Below are positions 45,165 through 53,752 of a stretch of DNA of 64,000 nucleotides, one piece after another. The stretch is from assembly GCF_001644195.2 (NCBI RefSeq), contig NZ_LWBL02000026.1:62001-126000 (forward strand). The letters run 5' to 3'. The position numbers and the translations under genes are program-made. The stretch is from Bacillus marinisedimentorum (GTDB lineage: Bacteria > Bacillota > Bacilli > Bacillales > Bacillaceae_O). The notes below the pieces were generated by a model that ran no database searches, had not been told where the DNA came from, and saw only the letters and a program-made list of their open reading frames with translations. The stretch's first letter is position 1. Each line of letters opens with the position of its first letter.

Positions 45165-45446
45165 ATTCATTTTTTTATCCTGATTTGTTGCCCGATTGGA
45201 AATAGATACCTGTAAAAAGATGATTATAACAGAGAACAAGGGAGTATATGAAACATAAATAGGTGTAAACCCTTTAGAGGGCAGAAAATCAATCATAAGA
45301 ATAAATAATGAGCAGTATCAGTAAGCGTTTTATAAGACTTACGCTCATAAGGGAGGACAGTGGAGCATTTAGATAAATAGTATCTCTGACACTGGCTAGA
45401 GCGCGGAAAGTGATAAAATATCATGATTTATGCGGACATTACATAT

Positions 45447-45475
45447 TTGTGACAAAATTATTACTTCGCTATACT
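45447..45475 (+). promoter_or_regulatory. sigma-A promoter of the TRAP transporter operon
   Basis: -35 TTGTGA (45447), spacer 17, -10 TATACT (45470-45475), 70 bases before the dctQ start. The gene-free stretch 45165-45446 upstream contains only a GTAAG/CTTAC inverted repeat near 45324 that might be a regulator site. Confidence 0.6.
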
Positions 45476-45544
45476 AGTAATGTAGGTGTAATATACAGAA
45501 AACATAAAAAATTCAGAATTCCCGGTTGAGGGGGGATAAATCAA

Positions 45545-46060
45545 TTGAAAGTCATCGAAAAAATCGATAATGCTCTGATGTTTATCGAGGAAAAGATCTT
45601 GAGCTATTCCATTATTATTATTGCTGTGATGGTTGTGGGTAACGTTTTGAACCGTGCGATAACCGGGTCAAGCTGGTCTTTTTCTTCTGAAGTCAGTGAA
45701 TTTGCTGTCTACCTGGCCACTTTTATGGGCATCGGCTATGCAGCGAGGAAAGGGAGGCACATCAGCATGTCCGCCTTTTTCGATCTCGCACCTCCCAAAA
45801 TCCGCAAATTTTTAGCTATCCTCATTCCGTTTGTAACGGCTGTCATTTTATTTGTCATTACTTACTACGCATACCAGTATACAATGAGTGTTTATAACTC
45901 GGGCCGAGTAACACCAGCCCTTCAGCTTCCTGTGTATATCATGATTATCTGGGTGCCGATCGGATTGTTTTTGGGGGCGCTGCAGTTTCTGCGGAATGCG
46001 TGGATCAACATTAAAGAGGACGATGTTTACTTAGCGACCGAGAAAAAAGACTATATTTAG
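45545..46060 (+). CDS. TRAP transporter small permease subunit (DctQ type)
   Basis: 171 residues, four hydrophobic helices. TTG start at 45545 with GAGGGGGG 9 bases upstream. The family hallmark SSEVSEFAVYLATFMGIGYAARKGRHISMSAFFD, represented by EFAVYLATFMGIGYAARKG, is clear. It scaffolds the sodium-coupled TRAP complex with the large permease and the binding lipoprotein encoded next. Confidence 0.88.
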   Translation: MKVIEKIDNALMFIEEKILSYSIIIIAVMVVGNVLNRAITGSSWSFSSEVSEFAVYLATFMGIGYAARKGRHISMSAFFDLAPPKIRKFLAILIPFVTAVILFVITYYAYQYTMSVYNSGRVTPALQLPVYIMIIWVPIGLFLGALQFLRNAWINIKEDDVYLATEKKDYI

Positions 46061-46108
46061 GTGATGCATAACGTAAATGAACCAATAAACCAAAGAGAGG
46101 AATAGAAT

Positions 46109-47374
46109 ATGGTTGCGACGTTACTGACAATTATGGTTGTTTTACTGGTGCTCGGCTTTCCGATGATGATTCCATTGATTGCAGCACCGCTCGTGATTGT
46201 CCTTGTGTTTTTTGAAGGACTTGATCCGATGCTGCTTGTCCAGCAGATGATGGAGGGGATATCCGCTTACGTGCTGCTGGCAGTGCCGCTGTTCATTTTT
46301 GCCGCTGACATCATGTCGACGGGAAAGACCTCACAGCGCCTGCTTGATTTCGTCGGTTCCTTTGTCGGACATTTGCGCGGCGGCTATGCCATCACAACGG
46401 CTGCAGCCTGTACGCTTTTCGGATCGATTTCCGGATCCACCCAGGCAACCGTTGTCGCGATCGGAAAACCGATGCGCGAGCGCCTGCTGAAAGCAGGCTA
46501 TAAAGATTCAAGCGCGATCGCTTTGATTATCAACTCGAGTGATGTGGCGCTATTGATCCCGCCGAGTATCGGCATGATCATCTATGCCCTGGTGACTGGC
46601 ACATCAGTCGGCGATCTCTTCGTGGCAGGAATTGGGCCGGGGCTGCTTGTTTTCGCAGCTTTTGCGGCGTACAGCTGGATCCATGCCAAGATTTATAAGA
46701 TACCGCTTGCCGATAAAGTCCCATGGAAAGAACGCTGGTCGGTCATGAGAAAAGCGCTTTTGCCGATTGGGTTTCCAATCATCATTATCGGCGGTATTTA
46801 TTCCGGGATATTCAGCCCGACAGAAGCGGCAGGAGTTTCCGTTTTATATGCTTTCATTCTGGAAGTTTTAATTTTCCGTTCAATTAAATTGAGTGATATG
46901 CCACGCATTGCCTTATCGACAGGGCTGGTCACATCCGCTGTCTTTGTCCTTGTAGCGGGAGGACAGGCGTTCACATGGGCGATATCATTTGCGCGTATTC
47001 CGCAAATGGTGACGGAAACGGTGCTCGGTACGGACCCATCGGCGATGTACATACTCATCATCGTTACGATCTTTTTCTTCATTGGCTGTATGTTCGTCGA
47101 TCCGATTGTCGTCATTTTGATCCTGACACCGATTTTTTACCGCGAGGCAATTGCGGCCGGTATCGACCCGATCCATCTCGGCGTCATCATTACATTCCAG
47201 GCTGCACTCGGTTCGGCGACTCCGCCATTCGGAGTCGATATTTTCACGGCAAGCGCGGTTTTCAATAAACCATATTTAGAAGTCATCAAAGGCACACCGC
47301 CTTATATTTTCATTCTGGTGACAATTGCCGTTCTGTTAGTTGTGTTTGAGGAAATTTCTCTTTTCCTTTTATAG
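46109..47374 (+). CDS. TRAP transporter large permease subunit (DctM type)
   Basis: 421 residues, about 11-12 helices. AGAGAGGAATAG precedes the ATG at 46109. DctM signatures: PLFIFAADIMSTGKTSQRLLDFV, the substrate loop ATTAAACTLFGSISGSTQATVVAIG and PPSIGMIIYALVTGTSVGDLF, plus C-terminal GSATPPFGVDIF. It forms the sodium-driven transport core. Middle gene of the Q-M-P operon. Confidence 0.92.
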   Translation: MVATLLTIMVVLLVLGFPMMIPLIAAPLVIVLVFFEGLDPMLLVQQMMEGISAYVLLAVPLFIFAADIMSTGKTSQRLLDFVGSFVGHLRGGYAITTAAACTLFGSISGSTQATVVAIGKPMRERLLKAGYKDSSAIALIINSSDVALLIPPSIGMIIYALVTGTSVGDLFVAGIGPGLLVFAAFAAYSWIHAKIYKIPLADKVPWKERWSVMRKALLPIGFPIIIIGGIYSGIFSPTEAAGVSVLYAFILEVLIFRSIKLSDMPRIALSTGLVTSAVFVLVAGGQAFTWAISFARIPQMVTETVLGTDPSAMYILIIVTIFFFIGCMFVDPIVVILILTPIFYREAIAAGIDPIHLGVIITFQAALGSATPPFGVDIFTASAVFNKPYLEVIKGTPPYIFILVTIAVLLVVFEEISLFLL

Positions 47375-47410
47375 AGTATTTGAACATCACTACATTTTAG
47401 GGGGAATTAC

Positions 47411-48475
47411 ATGTTTAAAAAGAAATCGATTTTAGTGATTGCCATTATGATGGTCGTCAGCATGGTGCTGGCTGCCTGCGGCGGAGGCAATGCTGAAGAA
47501 GGTAACGCAGAAGGCGGATCTGACGGTGAAATGGAGAGCTATAACTGGCGTTTTGTGACTGAGGAATTGGACGGCCAGCTGCAATATGAATATGCAGAAG
47601 AATTCGCGAAGCGCATGAAAGAGAAGTCAGATGGAAAAATCACGATCGATGTGTATGAGTTTGGCGGACTTGGCAGTGAAGTCGACCAGGTTGAGCAGCT
47701 GCAAAATGGCGCTGTGCAGTTTGCCATCATGTCACCGGGTTTCACAGGCGGCATGGTAAAAGAAGGCCAGCTATTCGCACTGCATTTCCTGTTCCCGGAT
47801 GACCTGGAAAAGACACAGGAAATCCTGAATACAAGTGAAGCATTAAATACAGACCTTACGAAAAAATATGAAGAGCACAACATTACCCCGCTTGCATACT
47901 GGACTGAAGGTGCGATGCAGTGGACAAGCGACAAGCCGATCACAAAGCCGGAGGATTTCAAGAACTTCAAAATGAGGACCCAGACGTCACCGCTTATTCT
48001 TGAATCCTATAAAGCATACGGCGCCAACCCGACGCCAATGAGCTGGGGCGAGCTTTATACCGCCCTAGACCGCGGAACCGTCCAGGGCCAGGAAAACCCG
48101 ATCTTCTTCATTGAAGATGCTTCGTTCCATGAAGTGCAGGATCACATGACGATTTCAAACCACAACAACTATGTTGCGATGACAACAGTCAATACAGACT
48201 GGTTCAAAGGGCTTCCTGATGATGTGAAGGCATTGGTTACGGAGACAGTGGACGAAATGCGGGACTGGACATTCGACCTGCAGACTGAAATGAACAAAGA
48301 AATGCTGACAAAAATTAAAGAAAATGAAGAACATCCGACTGAAATCCATGAGCTGACTGAAGAACAGCGCGAGGCCTTCAGGGAAGAGGCAAAGTCTGTA
48401 CGTGACTTCTACATCAATGAAGTCTCTACGGTTGATGGTGCAATCCTGGAAAAGCTAATGGGTGAAATGGAGTAA
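47411..48475 (+). CDS. TRAP transporter substrate-binding lipoprotein (DctP type)
   Basis: 354 residues. Lipobox LAACGGGN at the end of a signal peptide, appropriate for a Gram-positive surface-anchored receptor. The binding fold shows LGSEVDQVEQLQNGAVQFAI and the conserved ligand-carboxylate arginine in FKNFKMRTQTSP. Substrates of such proteins are C4-dicarboxylates, 2-oxoacids or related acids; which one is not clear. GGGGGG lies upstream of the ATG, a terminator downstream. Confidence 0.9.
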   Translation: MFKKKSILVIAIMMVVSMVLAACGGGNAEEGNAEGGSDGEMESYNWRFVTEELDGQLQYEYAEEFAKRMKEKSDGKITIDVYEFGGLGSEVDQVEQLQNGAVQFAIMSPGFTGGMVKEGQLFALHFLFPDDLEKTQEILNTSEALNTDLTKKYEEHNITPLAYWTEGAMQWTSDKPITKPEDFKNFKMRTQTSPLILESYKAYGANPTPMSWGELYTALDRGTVQGQENPIFFIEDASFHEVQDHMTISNHNNYVAMTTVNTDWFKGLPDDVKALVTETVDEMRDWTFDLQTEMNKEMLTKIKENEEHPTEIHELTEEQREAFREEAKSVRDFYINEVSTVDGAILEKLMGEME

Positions 48476-48493
48476 GAGACTAAGAGTGCTAAA

Positions 48494-48526
48494 AACCTAT
48501 CCCTGTTGTAGGGGATAGGTTTTTTT
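48494..48526 (+). terminator. rho-independent terminator of the TRAP operon
   Basis: AACCTATCCC / GGGATAGGTT stem with 8-base loop and a following TTTTTT. Confidence 0.88.
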
Positions 48527-48535
48527 GTGCGGAAT

Positions 48536-48618
48536 GTCGAAAAGAAGGACGGAGTGCCGGACGGAGTGCCTGTCACCTGTCGAAAGTTTGTGAAGTTGCC
48601 CAATTGCCAGGCGGTGGA
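48536..48618. repeat. REP-like cluster (motifs A and B) upstream of the RAYT gene
   Basis: Contains GTCGAAAAG at 48537, two GGAGTGCC copies and then GTGCCTGTCACCTGTCGAAA (motif A, about 48565-48585), followed by TTGCCCAATTGCCAGGCGG (motif B half, about 48597). It fills the space between the TRAP terminator and the transposase gene. Confidence 0.7.
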
Positions 48619-48668
48619 TAGCCCGGTAGAATGAAGGCTGAAAGGATAATAGGAAAAGAGGTGACGCG

Positions 48669-49223
48669 GTGCCGCGAAAACGGCGAAATTGGAGTCCGCA
48701 GCTGTTTTATCATATTGTCTGCCGGAGAAACCATCGGGAAGCGCTTTTTCTTGATGATCGGGATTTTTCCACGTTTCTTTATATTTTGTATGATATCCAC
48801 GAAAAGACCCCTTTCGAACTCCCCTGCTATTGTTTGATGACAAATCATTTCCACCTGATTCTCCGTGCGCACGATCAGTCCATTTCCAGTGTTATGGCTC
48901 TCTTGAACAAACGATATGCAAGTTATTATAACAACCGTTACCATCTGAAAGGCCATCTCTTTGAAGAACGCTTCTACAGCAAAGTTATCTATGGTGATAA
49001 AGGAATGCTGGAAGTCAGCCGTTATATTCACATGAACCCGGTCAGGGCAGGTATGGTTTCTGACCCGGCAGAATATCCGTGGAGCAGTTATCCGTTTTAT
49101 TCAACCGAAATAAAGGACACTCCCCGGTATATGAACAGATCAGAAATTCTGGGAGCGTTGTCCGGGAATATGGCAGATTCACTATCACAGTATGATTCGT
49201 TTTGCAGGAAGCTAGAGGATTAG
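48669..49223 (+). CDS. REP-associated tyrosine transposase (RAYT, Y1/IS200-like)
   Basis: 184 residues. GTG at 48669 with AAGAGGTG 7 bases upstream. It begins MPRKRRNWSPQLFYHIVCRR. The Y1 (HUH) nuclease metal motif is LMTNHFHLIL and the probable nucleophilic tyrosine sits in SRYIHMNPVRAGM; PWSSYPFY follows as in other RAYTs. These single-strand transposases are domesticated and act on REP palindromes rather than moving a full insertion sequence. Two REP-like families of this window lie directly upstream (48536-48618), which supports the pairing. Confidence 0.88.
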   Translation: MPRKRRNWSPQLFYHIVCRRNHREALFLDDRDFSTFLYILYDIHEKTPFELPCYCLMTNHFHLILRAHDQSISSVMALLNKRYASYYNNRYHLKGHLFEERFYSKVIYGDKGMLEVSRYIHMNPVRAGMVSDPAEYPWSSYPFYSTEIKDTPRYMNRSEILGALSGNMADSLSQYDSFCRKLED

Positions 49224-49283
49224 CGGAGTCTCTGGCATTGCCAAATTCGTTACTTTGTCTTGCAGCATAAACATTTTCTCTAT

Positions 49284-49305
49284 GTTGTTCCTTTTAAAGA
49301 ACAAC
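49284..49305. promoter_or_regulatory. inverted repeat upstream of the sortase gene
   Basis: GTTGTTC / GAACAAC, perfect 7-bp arms and an 8-bp spacer, followed by TTTCT. It could be a weak terminator of the transposase gene or an operator for the sortase gene; nothing decides between these. Confidence 0.4.
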
Positions 49306-49375
49306 TTTCTATCGTACAATGTACATAAGAAGATATGTTTACGGATCGTTCATTTTCAGGAAAGAAGGTCGAACG

Positions 49376-49963
49376 ATGAAAAAGATTGGGCTGCTTTTCG
49401 TGATTGCAGGATTCTTGACTGCCGGTTATGCCGGCGTTCAGCTTTTTGATGCCAAGAAACAGACAGACGAGAACCTGGCGCTTGCTGAAAAAATAGTGGC
49501 TGCAAAACAACCGCCCCGCAGTGAAGAACGGGAAGTTGCTTCGTCTCCAGAGCGGACGTTTAGCGAGGGCGAAGTGATTGGGGTTCTCCAGCTTCCGGCG
49601 CTTGGCGAGAAACTGCCGATTATAGAAGGGACTGACGAGGATGAGCTGGCACAGGGGGTCGGCCATTATAGCGGAACGGCCTTTCCAGGTCAAAAAGACC
49701 AAATCCTGTTATCCGGACACAGGGACACTGTTTTTCGAAGGCTGGGAGAGCTTCGGCCCGGAGATGAATTGGTGGTTGAAATGGAAACGGGAAGCTTTCG
49801 GTATAGAATCGACGAAACGGAAATCGTCGGTGCTGACGACACCTCGGTTATAAGGTCTACGGCACCTGATGAAGTCCTGACCGTCTCGACCTGTTATCCG
49901 TTCGGCTATATCGGCAATGCGCCTGATCGGTATATTATCTATGCGAAAAGGGTTGAAGAATAG
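49376..49963 (+). CDS. class D-like sortase
   Basis: 195 residues. ATG at 49376 is preferred to 49319 because GAAGGTCGAAC precedes it and a signal-anchor helix begins right after (KKIGLLFVIAGFLTAGYAGV). The catalytic triad is visible: His in LLSGHRDTVF, Cys in LTVSTCYPFGYIGNAPDRY and Arg in the same stretch. It should cleave an LPXTG-like sorting signal and transfer the protein to peptidoglycan or spore structures. No substrate gene with such a signal is adjacent, so it looks orphaned. Confidence 0.88.
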   Translation: MKKIGLLFVIAGFLTAGYAGVQLFDAKKQTDENLALAEKIVAAKQPPRSEEREVASSPERTFSEGEVIGVLQLPALGEKLPIIEGTDEDELAQGVGHYSGTAFPGQKDQILLSGHRDTVFRRLGELRPGDELVVEMETGSFRYRIDETEIVGADDTSVIRSTAPDEVLTVSTCYPFGYIGNAPDRYIIYAKRVEE

Positions 49964-50009
49964 TCCCGCCTGAAAAACCAGTGTGATTTTAAAAATATTG
50001 TCGAAACAC

Positions 50010-50036
50010 TGCCTGGATATATAAGTCAGGCTTTTT
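50010..50036 (+). terminator. terminator after the sortase gene
   Basis: GCCTG / CAGGC stem with an AT-rich 11-base loop followed by TTTTTCTTTT. Confidence 0.7.
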
Positions 50037-50121
50037 CTTTTGTCAAAAATACCAAATTCATGAACTTATCTTATATGATATGGTTCATTTTTCCCTATTA
50101 TGGTAGTATATAAGTAGAAAG

Positions 50122-50135
50122 TGTAAGCGCTTTCT
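50122..50135 (+). promoter_or_regulatory. cre (CcpA) box upstream of the amylase gene
   Basis: TGTAAGCGCTTTCT matches TGWAANCGNTNWCA at 13 of 14 positions, just downstream of a possible -10 TATATA at about 50106. Carbon catabolite repression of the amylase is expected. The gap 49964-50312 otherwise holds the sortase terminator and AT-rich sequence. Confidence 0.7.
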
Positions 50136-50312
50136 TTCTGTTTTTATCCAAATCTCCACCTTATTCTACAAATTTTTTACGATATAAGAGCAAACGGTTG
50201 CGTCGGTTTTTGTCTAACAAAATAAGGGTATATCATTTAAAACTGACGTGATCGGGCAGCACTGATCATCTCATCCCAAAAAATGAGAGAGAACAGCAAA
50301 GGGGGTAACATC

Positions 50313-53069
50313 ATGGAGGCAGCCAGGCAATCCCACGTTTCGCTGGATGACTTTTTAAGCGACAAGCAGCATCGGCATCAATCCAACGTAAGAGATTTGT
50401 ATGCATTCACCATTCATTTTGCCCGTACGGAATCAGATTACGGCAATTGGGACCTGTGGATCTGGGAGGACGGTAAGGCGGGACATGCTTATCCGTTCCA
50501 GAACGTGAATGATGGGTTTGCGACTGTCACTGTGGTGTCCCCTTCAAAATCCATTCATGTCATTCCACGCAAAGGCGAATGGGAGCAGCAGGACCTTACG
50601 CATACGATCGAAGTGCCGAACGGTGAACATCAAGCGGATGTACTGCTCGTTCAGGGTGACGGCCGAATTTATTATGCAAATGAGCAGGTCCAGAAGGAAA
50701 CCCCCGAACAGCGGCGCATGATCGAATTCACCTATAAACGGCATGACAATGACTATGAAGGATGGAATCTCTGGACGTGGGGTAATGGCATAGCCGGAGG
50801 CCGGGTTGATTTTGAACGGATTAGCGACCACGGGGCTGTCGCATATATTGAAGCGGACAGCAAGACCGAGCAAATCGGATTTGTCATCCGGCGGTGGGAC
50901 AGCTGGGAAGTAAAAGACCCGTATAGTGCTGACCGTCATATTAAGGTCGGCCCGGAACCTTATACAAAAGTGATGGTTGAAAATGGCGTTGCTGAAGTGA
51001 AGCAAATCCCGGGGAACACCGGGCCGGTATTTAAAAAGAACTCCATATTCTTTACTTATCGGGATTACGATCTTTTTCAAGAAGGACGCATGGCGCAGAT
51101 TGAAAGCGTCATTTTGAAAATTGGCGGCAAGGCATACAGCATGGAATATATAGAGGAGGAAGAACGGTTTGTCTATGATGCTGCCGGGCTGGAAGAAGGG
51201 GTCTATCCTTATTCGTTCCTCGTGACGAAAGCCGGGCTGACAGAAGAGCGGACAGACCCAGCCAATCACTGGAACGGCAGGTCAACGGTTGTATACAAGT
51301 GTCCTGAAGTGAAAATCAATGCCGGGGTCTATCCTCAAAAGGTGACGTACCGTGAAAATGTGGTGTTGGAAGTTGATACCTATGTATCCGATCCGGCCGT
51401 ATCTATAAAAGGTATTTATGCGGATCTGTCTGAAATCGGCGGGAGCAGAAGGCAGCAATTCGACCCTGAGCTGAACCGGCAGGCAATCGCAGTGAAACAG
51501 TCTATTCCGGCAGGCATCAAAACGCTTCCTGTGACGGTTGTTGATGAATTCGGGAATGAACATACCGGTGAGGCATCAATTGAAGTGGCAGCGGATGCCG
51601 TAACCGATTCTGCCGACTTTGACTGGGATGAAGCCCGCATCTATTTCATGCTGACCGACCGTTTTTATAACGGTGATCCGGACAATGATGATCCGTATGG
51701 TGAACAGTATGATAAACTTCATCCGGAAACGTATCATGGCGGGGACTTCCGGGGGATTATCGATAAATTGGACTATCTTAGCGATCTCGGCATCAATACG
51801 ATCTGGATTACGCCGATTGTTGAAAATATCCACTGGAACGTGCGTCATGGCCACGGCGGTTATCAGTATGGCTATCATGGTTACTGGGCACAGGATTTCA
51901 CTAAAATTGATAAGCATTTGGGAGATCTTGACACTTTTAAGGAACTGCTTGAAAAAGCGCATGACCTCGGTATCAAAATCATGGTTGATGTTGTACTCAA
52001 TCATGCCGGCTATGGGCTGAAAGAGGACGACAGGGACGATGGCATCCCGAATTTCCCGGCGGATGCTGACCGTGAACGTTTCGATGGCATGTTCCGCGCC
52101 GGAGGCACCGATACTGTGAAAGGCGAATTGGCAGGAATGCCTGATTTCATGACCGAAAACGCCGAGATCCGGGACAAGCTGATTGAATGGCAGGCTGACT
52201 GGCTCGAACGGTCAAAGACAGACCGCGGTGACACGATTGACTACTTCCGGGTCGATACCGTGCGCCATGTTGAAGATACGACGTGGAAGGCGTTCAAAGC
52301 ACGTCTGACTGAGGTGAAGCCTGATTTTAAGCTGATCGGTGAATATTTCGGCGGCAGTGTCGATGAAGACGGCGGTTTCCTGAACAGCGGGGAAATGGAT
52401 TCGATCCTCGATTTTGAATTCAAGCACCAGGCCGATCAATTCATTTACGGGAATATCGATGAGACGGAACAGTATCTTGAATCCCGAAACGGCAAGCTGA
52501 ACAACACATCACAGCTCGGGCAGTTTTTGAGCAGCCATGATGAAGACGGGTTCCTCGTTTGCCGGGCGGATTGGGATGAAGGGAAAATGAAGTTGGCTGC
52601 CGCCCTCCAGATTACCGCAAAAGGCCAGCCGGTCATCTATTACGGTGAGGAAATCGGCCAATCCGGCAAAAATGCCGGCAATATGGATGCTGGAGAATAC
52701 AGCGAAAACCGTTATGATTTCGACTGGAGCAGGGTCGGGAATGAGATGCACAGCCATTACCGGAAAATGCTGAACATCCGCAAGGCCCACTCCCTCATTT
52801 TTTCCAAAGGTACGAGGGCAAAAGTGGCGGGCGGCAGTGAAGAAGGCTTCCTCGTTTTCAAACGCTGTTACCGCGGAGAAGAGGTGCTGGTCGGTTTGAA
52901 TCTATCTGAGGAAAGCCGGGTTGCGGAAGTGCCGGTTCCTGGTGAACAGGGTGAGGCTTTTGCAGATCTATACGGCGGTAAGGAGTATACCACTGATGAA
53001 GGTTCTGTTGTGAAAGTTGAGCTGCCTGGCCGGGGAAACGGCGGGACGGTTGTGCTGGTGAAAACATGA
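50313..53069 (+). CDS. alpha-amylase family GH13 with two N-terminal CBM41 domains, apparently cytosolic
   Basis: 918 residues. ATG at 50313 with AAAGGGGG upstream. There is no signal peptide: the N-terminus MEAARQSHVSLDDFLSDK is hydrophilic. Two pullulanase-associated carbohydrate-binding modules (CBM41) follow at about 35-135 (GNWDLWIWEDGKAG) and 150-245 (GWNLWTWGNGIAGG), then a beta-sandwich, then the GH13 barrel. Catalytic residues: nucleophile Asp in DYFRVDTVRH (about 647), acid/base Glu in LIGEYFG (about 678) and transition-state Asp in SSHDEDG (about 743). It would act on maltodextrin or glycogen. CBM41 is normally found on secreted enzymes. Confidence 0.88.
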   Translation: MEAARQSHVSLDDFLSDKQHRHQSNVRDLYAFTIHFARTESDYGNWDLWIWEDGKAGHAYPFQNVNDGFATVTVVSPSKSIHVIPRKGEWEQQDLTHTIEVPNGEHQADVLLVQGDGRIYYANEQVQKETPEQRRMIEFTYKRHDNDYEGWNLWTWGNGIAGGRVDFERISDHGAVAYIEADSKTEQIGFVIRRWDSWEVKDPYSADRHIKVGPEPYTKVMVENGVAEVKQIPGNTGPVFKKNSIFFTYRDYDLFQEGRMAQIESVILKIGGKAYSMEYIEEEERFVYDAAGLEEGVYPYSFLVTKAGLTEERTDPANHWNGRSTVVYKCPEVKINAGVYPQKVTYRENVVLEVDTYVSDPAVSIKGIYADLSEIGGSRRQQFDPELNRQAIAVKQSIPAGIKTLPVTVVDEFGNEHTGEASIEVAADAVTDSADFDWDEARIYFMLTDRFYNGDPDNDDPYGEQYDKLHPETYHGGDFRGIIDKLDYLSDLGINTIWITPIVENIHWNVRHGHGGYQYGYHGYWAQDFTKIDKHLGDLDTFKELLEKAHDLGIKIMVDVVLNHAGYGLKEDDRDDGIPNFPADADRERFDGMFRAGGTDTVKGELAGMPDFMTENAEIRDKLIEWQADWLERSKTDRGDTIDYFRVDTVRHVEDTTWKAFKARLTEVKPDFKLIGEYFGGSVDEDGGFLNSGEMDSILDFEFKHQADQFIYGNIDETEQYLESRNGKLNNTSQLGQFLSSHDEDGFLVCRADWDEGKMKLAAALQITAKGQPVIYYGEEIGQSGKNAGNMDAGEYSENRYDFDWSRVGNEMHSHYRKMLNIRKAHSLIFSKGTRAKVAGGSEEGFLVFKRCYRGEEVLVGLNLSEESRVAEVPVPGEQGEAFADLYGGKEYTTDEGSVVKVELPGRGNGGTVVLVKT

Positions 53070-53077
53070 TAGAGGGA

Positions 53078-53110
53078 AACCCCGGACAGAGTTAAGCCGG
53101 GGTTTTGTTT
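53078..53110 (+). terminator. terminator after the amylase gene
   Basis: AACCCCGG / CCGGGGTT stem, 11-base loop, followed by TTGTTTT. Confidence 0.85.
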
Positions 53111-53187
53111 TATCTATAGATGAAACAAATCTACACTTGATACGTACCAGTAAAGAGGTGCTTTTATAACTGGAAGGGATAAAAAAC

Positions 53188-53694
53188 ATGACTAAAAAAC
53201 TCTTACTGTTGTTAATGTCTTTTTCACTATTGCTTAACGGCTGCAGCTCTGTTGAAAATGCGAAAGAGGATATTTTCGGGTTTAAGGGCACATATATAGG
53301 AGATGCAAATACGTTAGGGAACATGATCAGGCAGTTGCCAAGTGCCGAATATTTTGAAGGAATGGAACTGAAGACGAAGGAAAAGCCTTATGGAATGGTT
53401 TTGGCCTACAGCATTGAAGATGAACCTGTGAATGAAGCGGCCGTAAAGAAAACGGTCCTGGCCAATGCGGCATTTCTATTTGCATTGGTCAAAAATGCGG
53501 ATTGGATTACGTTTGCTTTTGGAGACCAGCGGTATACGGTGACAAAAGAAGACTTGCAAAAGTGGTATGGAAAGGAGTTAGCAAGTTTTAAAAGTGCGGA
53601 TGATTTGGAAAATCTCATTCAAATTTCTTTACGGGATGGAATGAAAGTGGATGAATTCTTTAATGACATGAACAAGGCGCAGGATTCACTTTAA
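53188..53694 (+). CDS. DUF4825-like lipoprotein
   Basis: 168 residues. Signal peptide ending with lipobox LNGC (Cys about residue 19). The body has FGFKGTYIGDANTLGNMIRQLP, the FKxTYVGDNxxVGxIxxxLP pattern of the DUF4825 family, whose function is unknown. AAGGGAT lies upstream of the ATG at 53188. It is flanked by terminators, so monocistronic. Confidence 0.7.
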   Translation: MTKKLLLLLMSFSLLLNGCSSVENAKEDIFGFKGTYIGDANTLGNMIRQLPSAEYFEGMELKTKEKPYGMVLAYSIEDEPVNEAAVKKTVLANAAFLFALVKNADWITFAFGDQRYTVTKEDLQKWYGKELASFKSADDLENLIQISLRDGMKVDEFFNDMNKAQDSL

Positions 53695-53716
53695 CTGGCT
53701 GGGAGTGCAAGTAAAA

Positions 53717-53750
53717 AGGGACCTATTAGTTAATAAGGTCCCTATTTCTT
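53717..53750. terminator. bidirectional terminator between the lipoprotein and MCP genes
   Basis: AGGGACCT / AGGTCCCT stem with an 11-base loop; A residues before and ATTTCTT after give T-rich exits on both strands, between converging genes. Confidence 0.75.
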
Positions 53751-53752
53751 AT

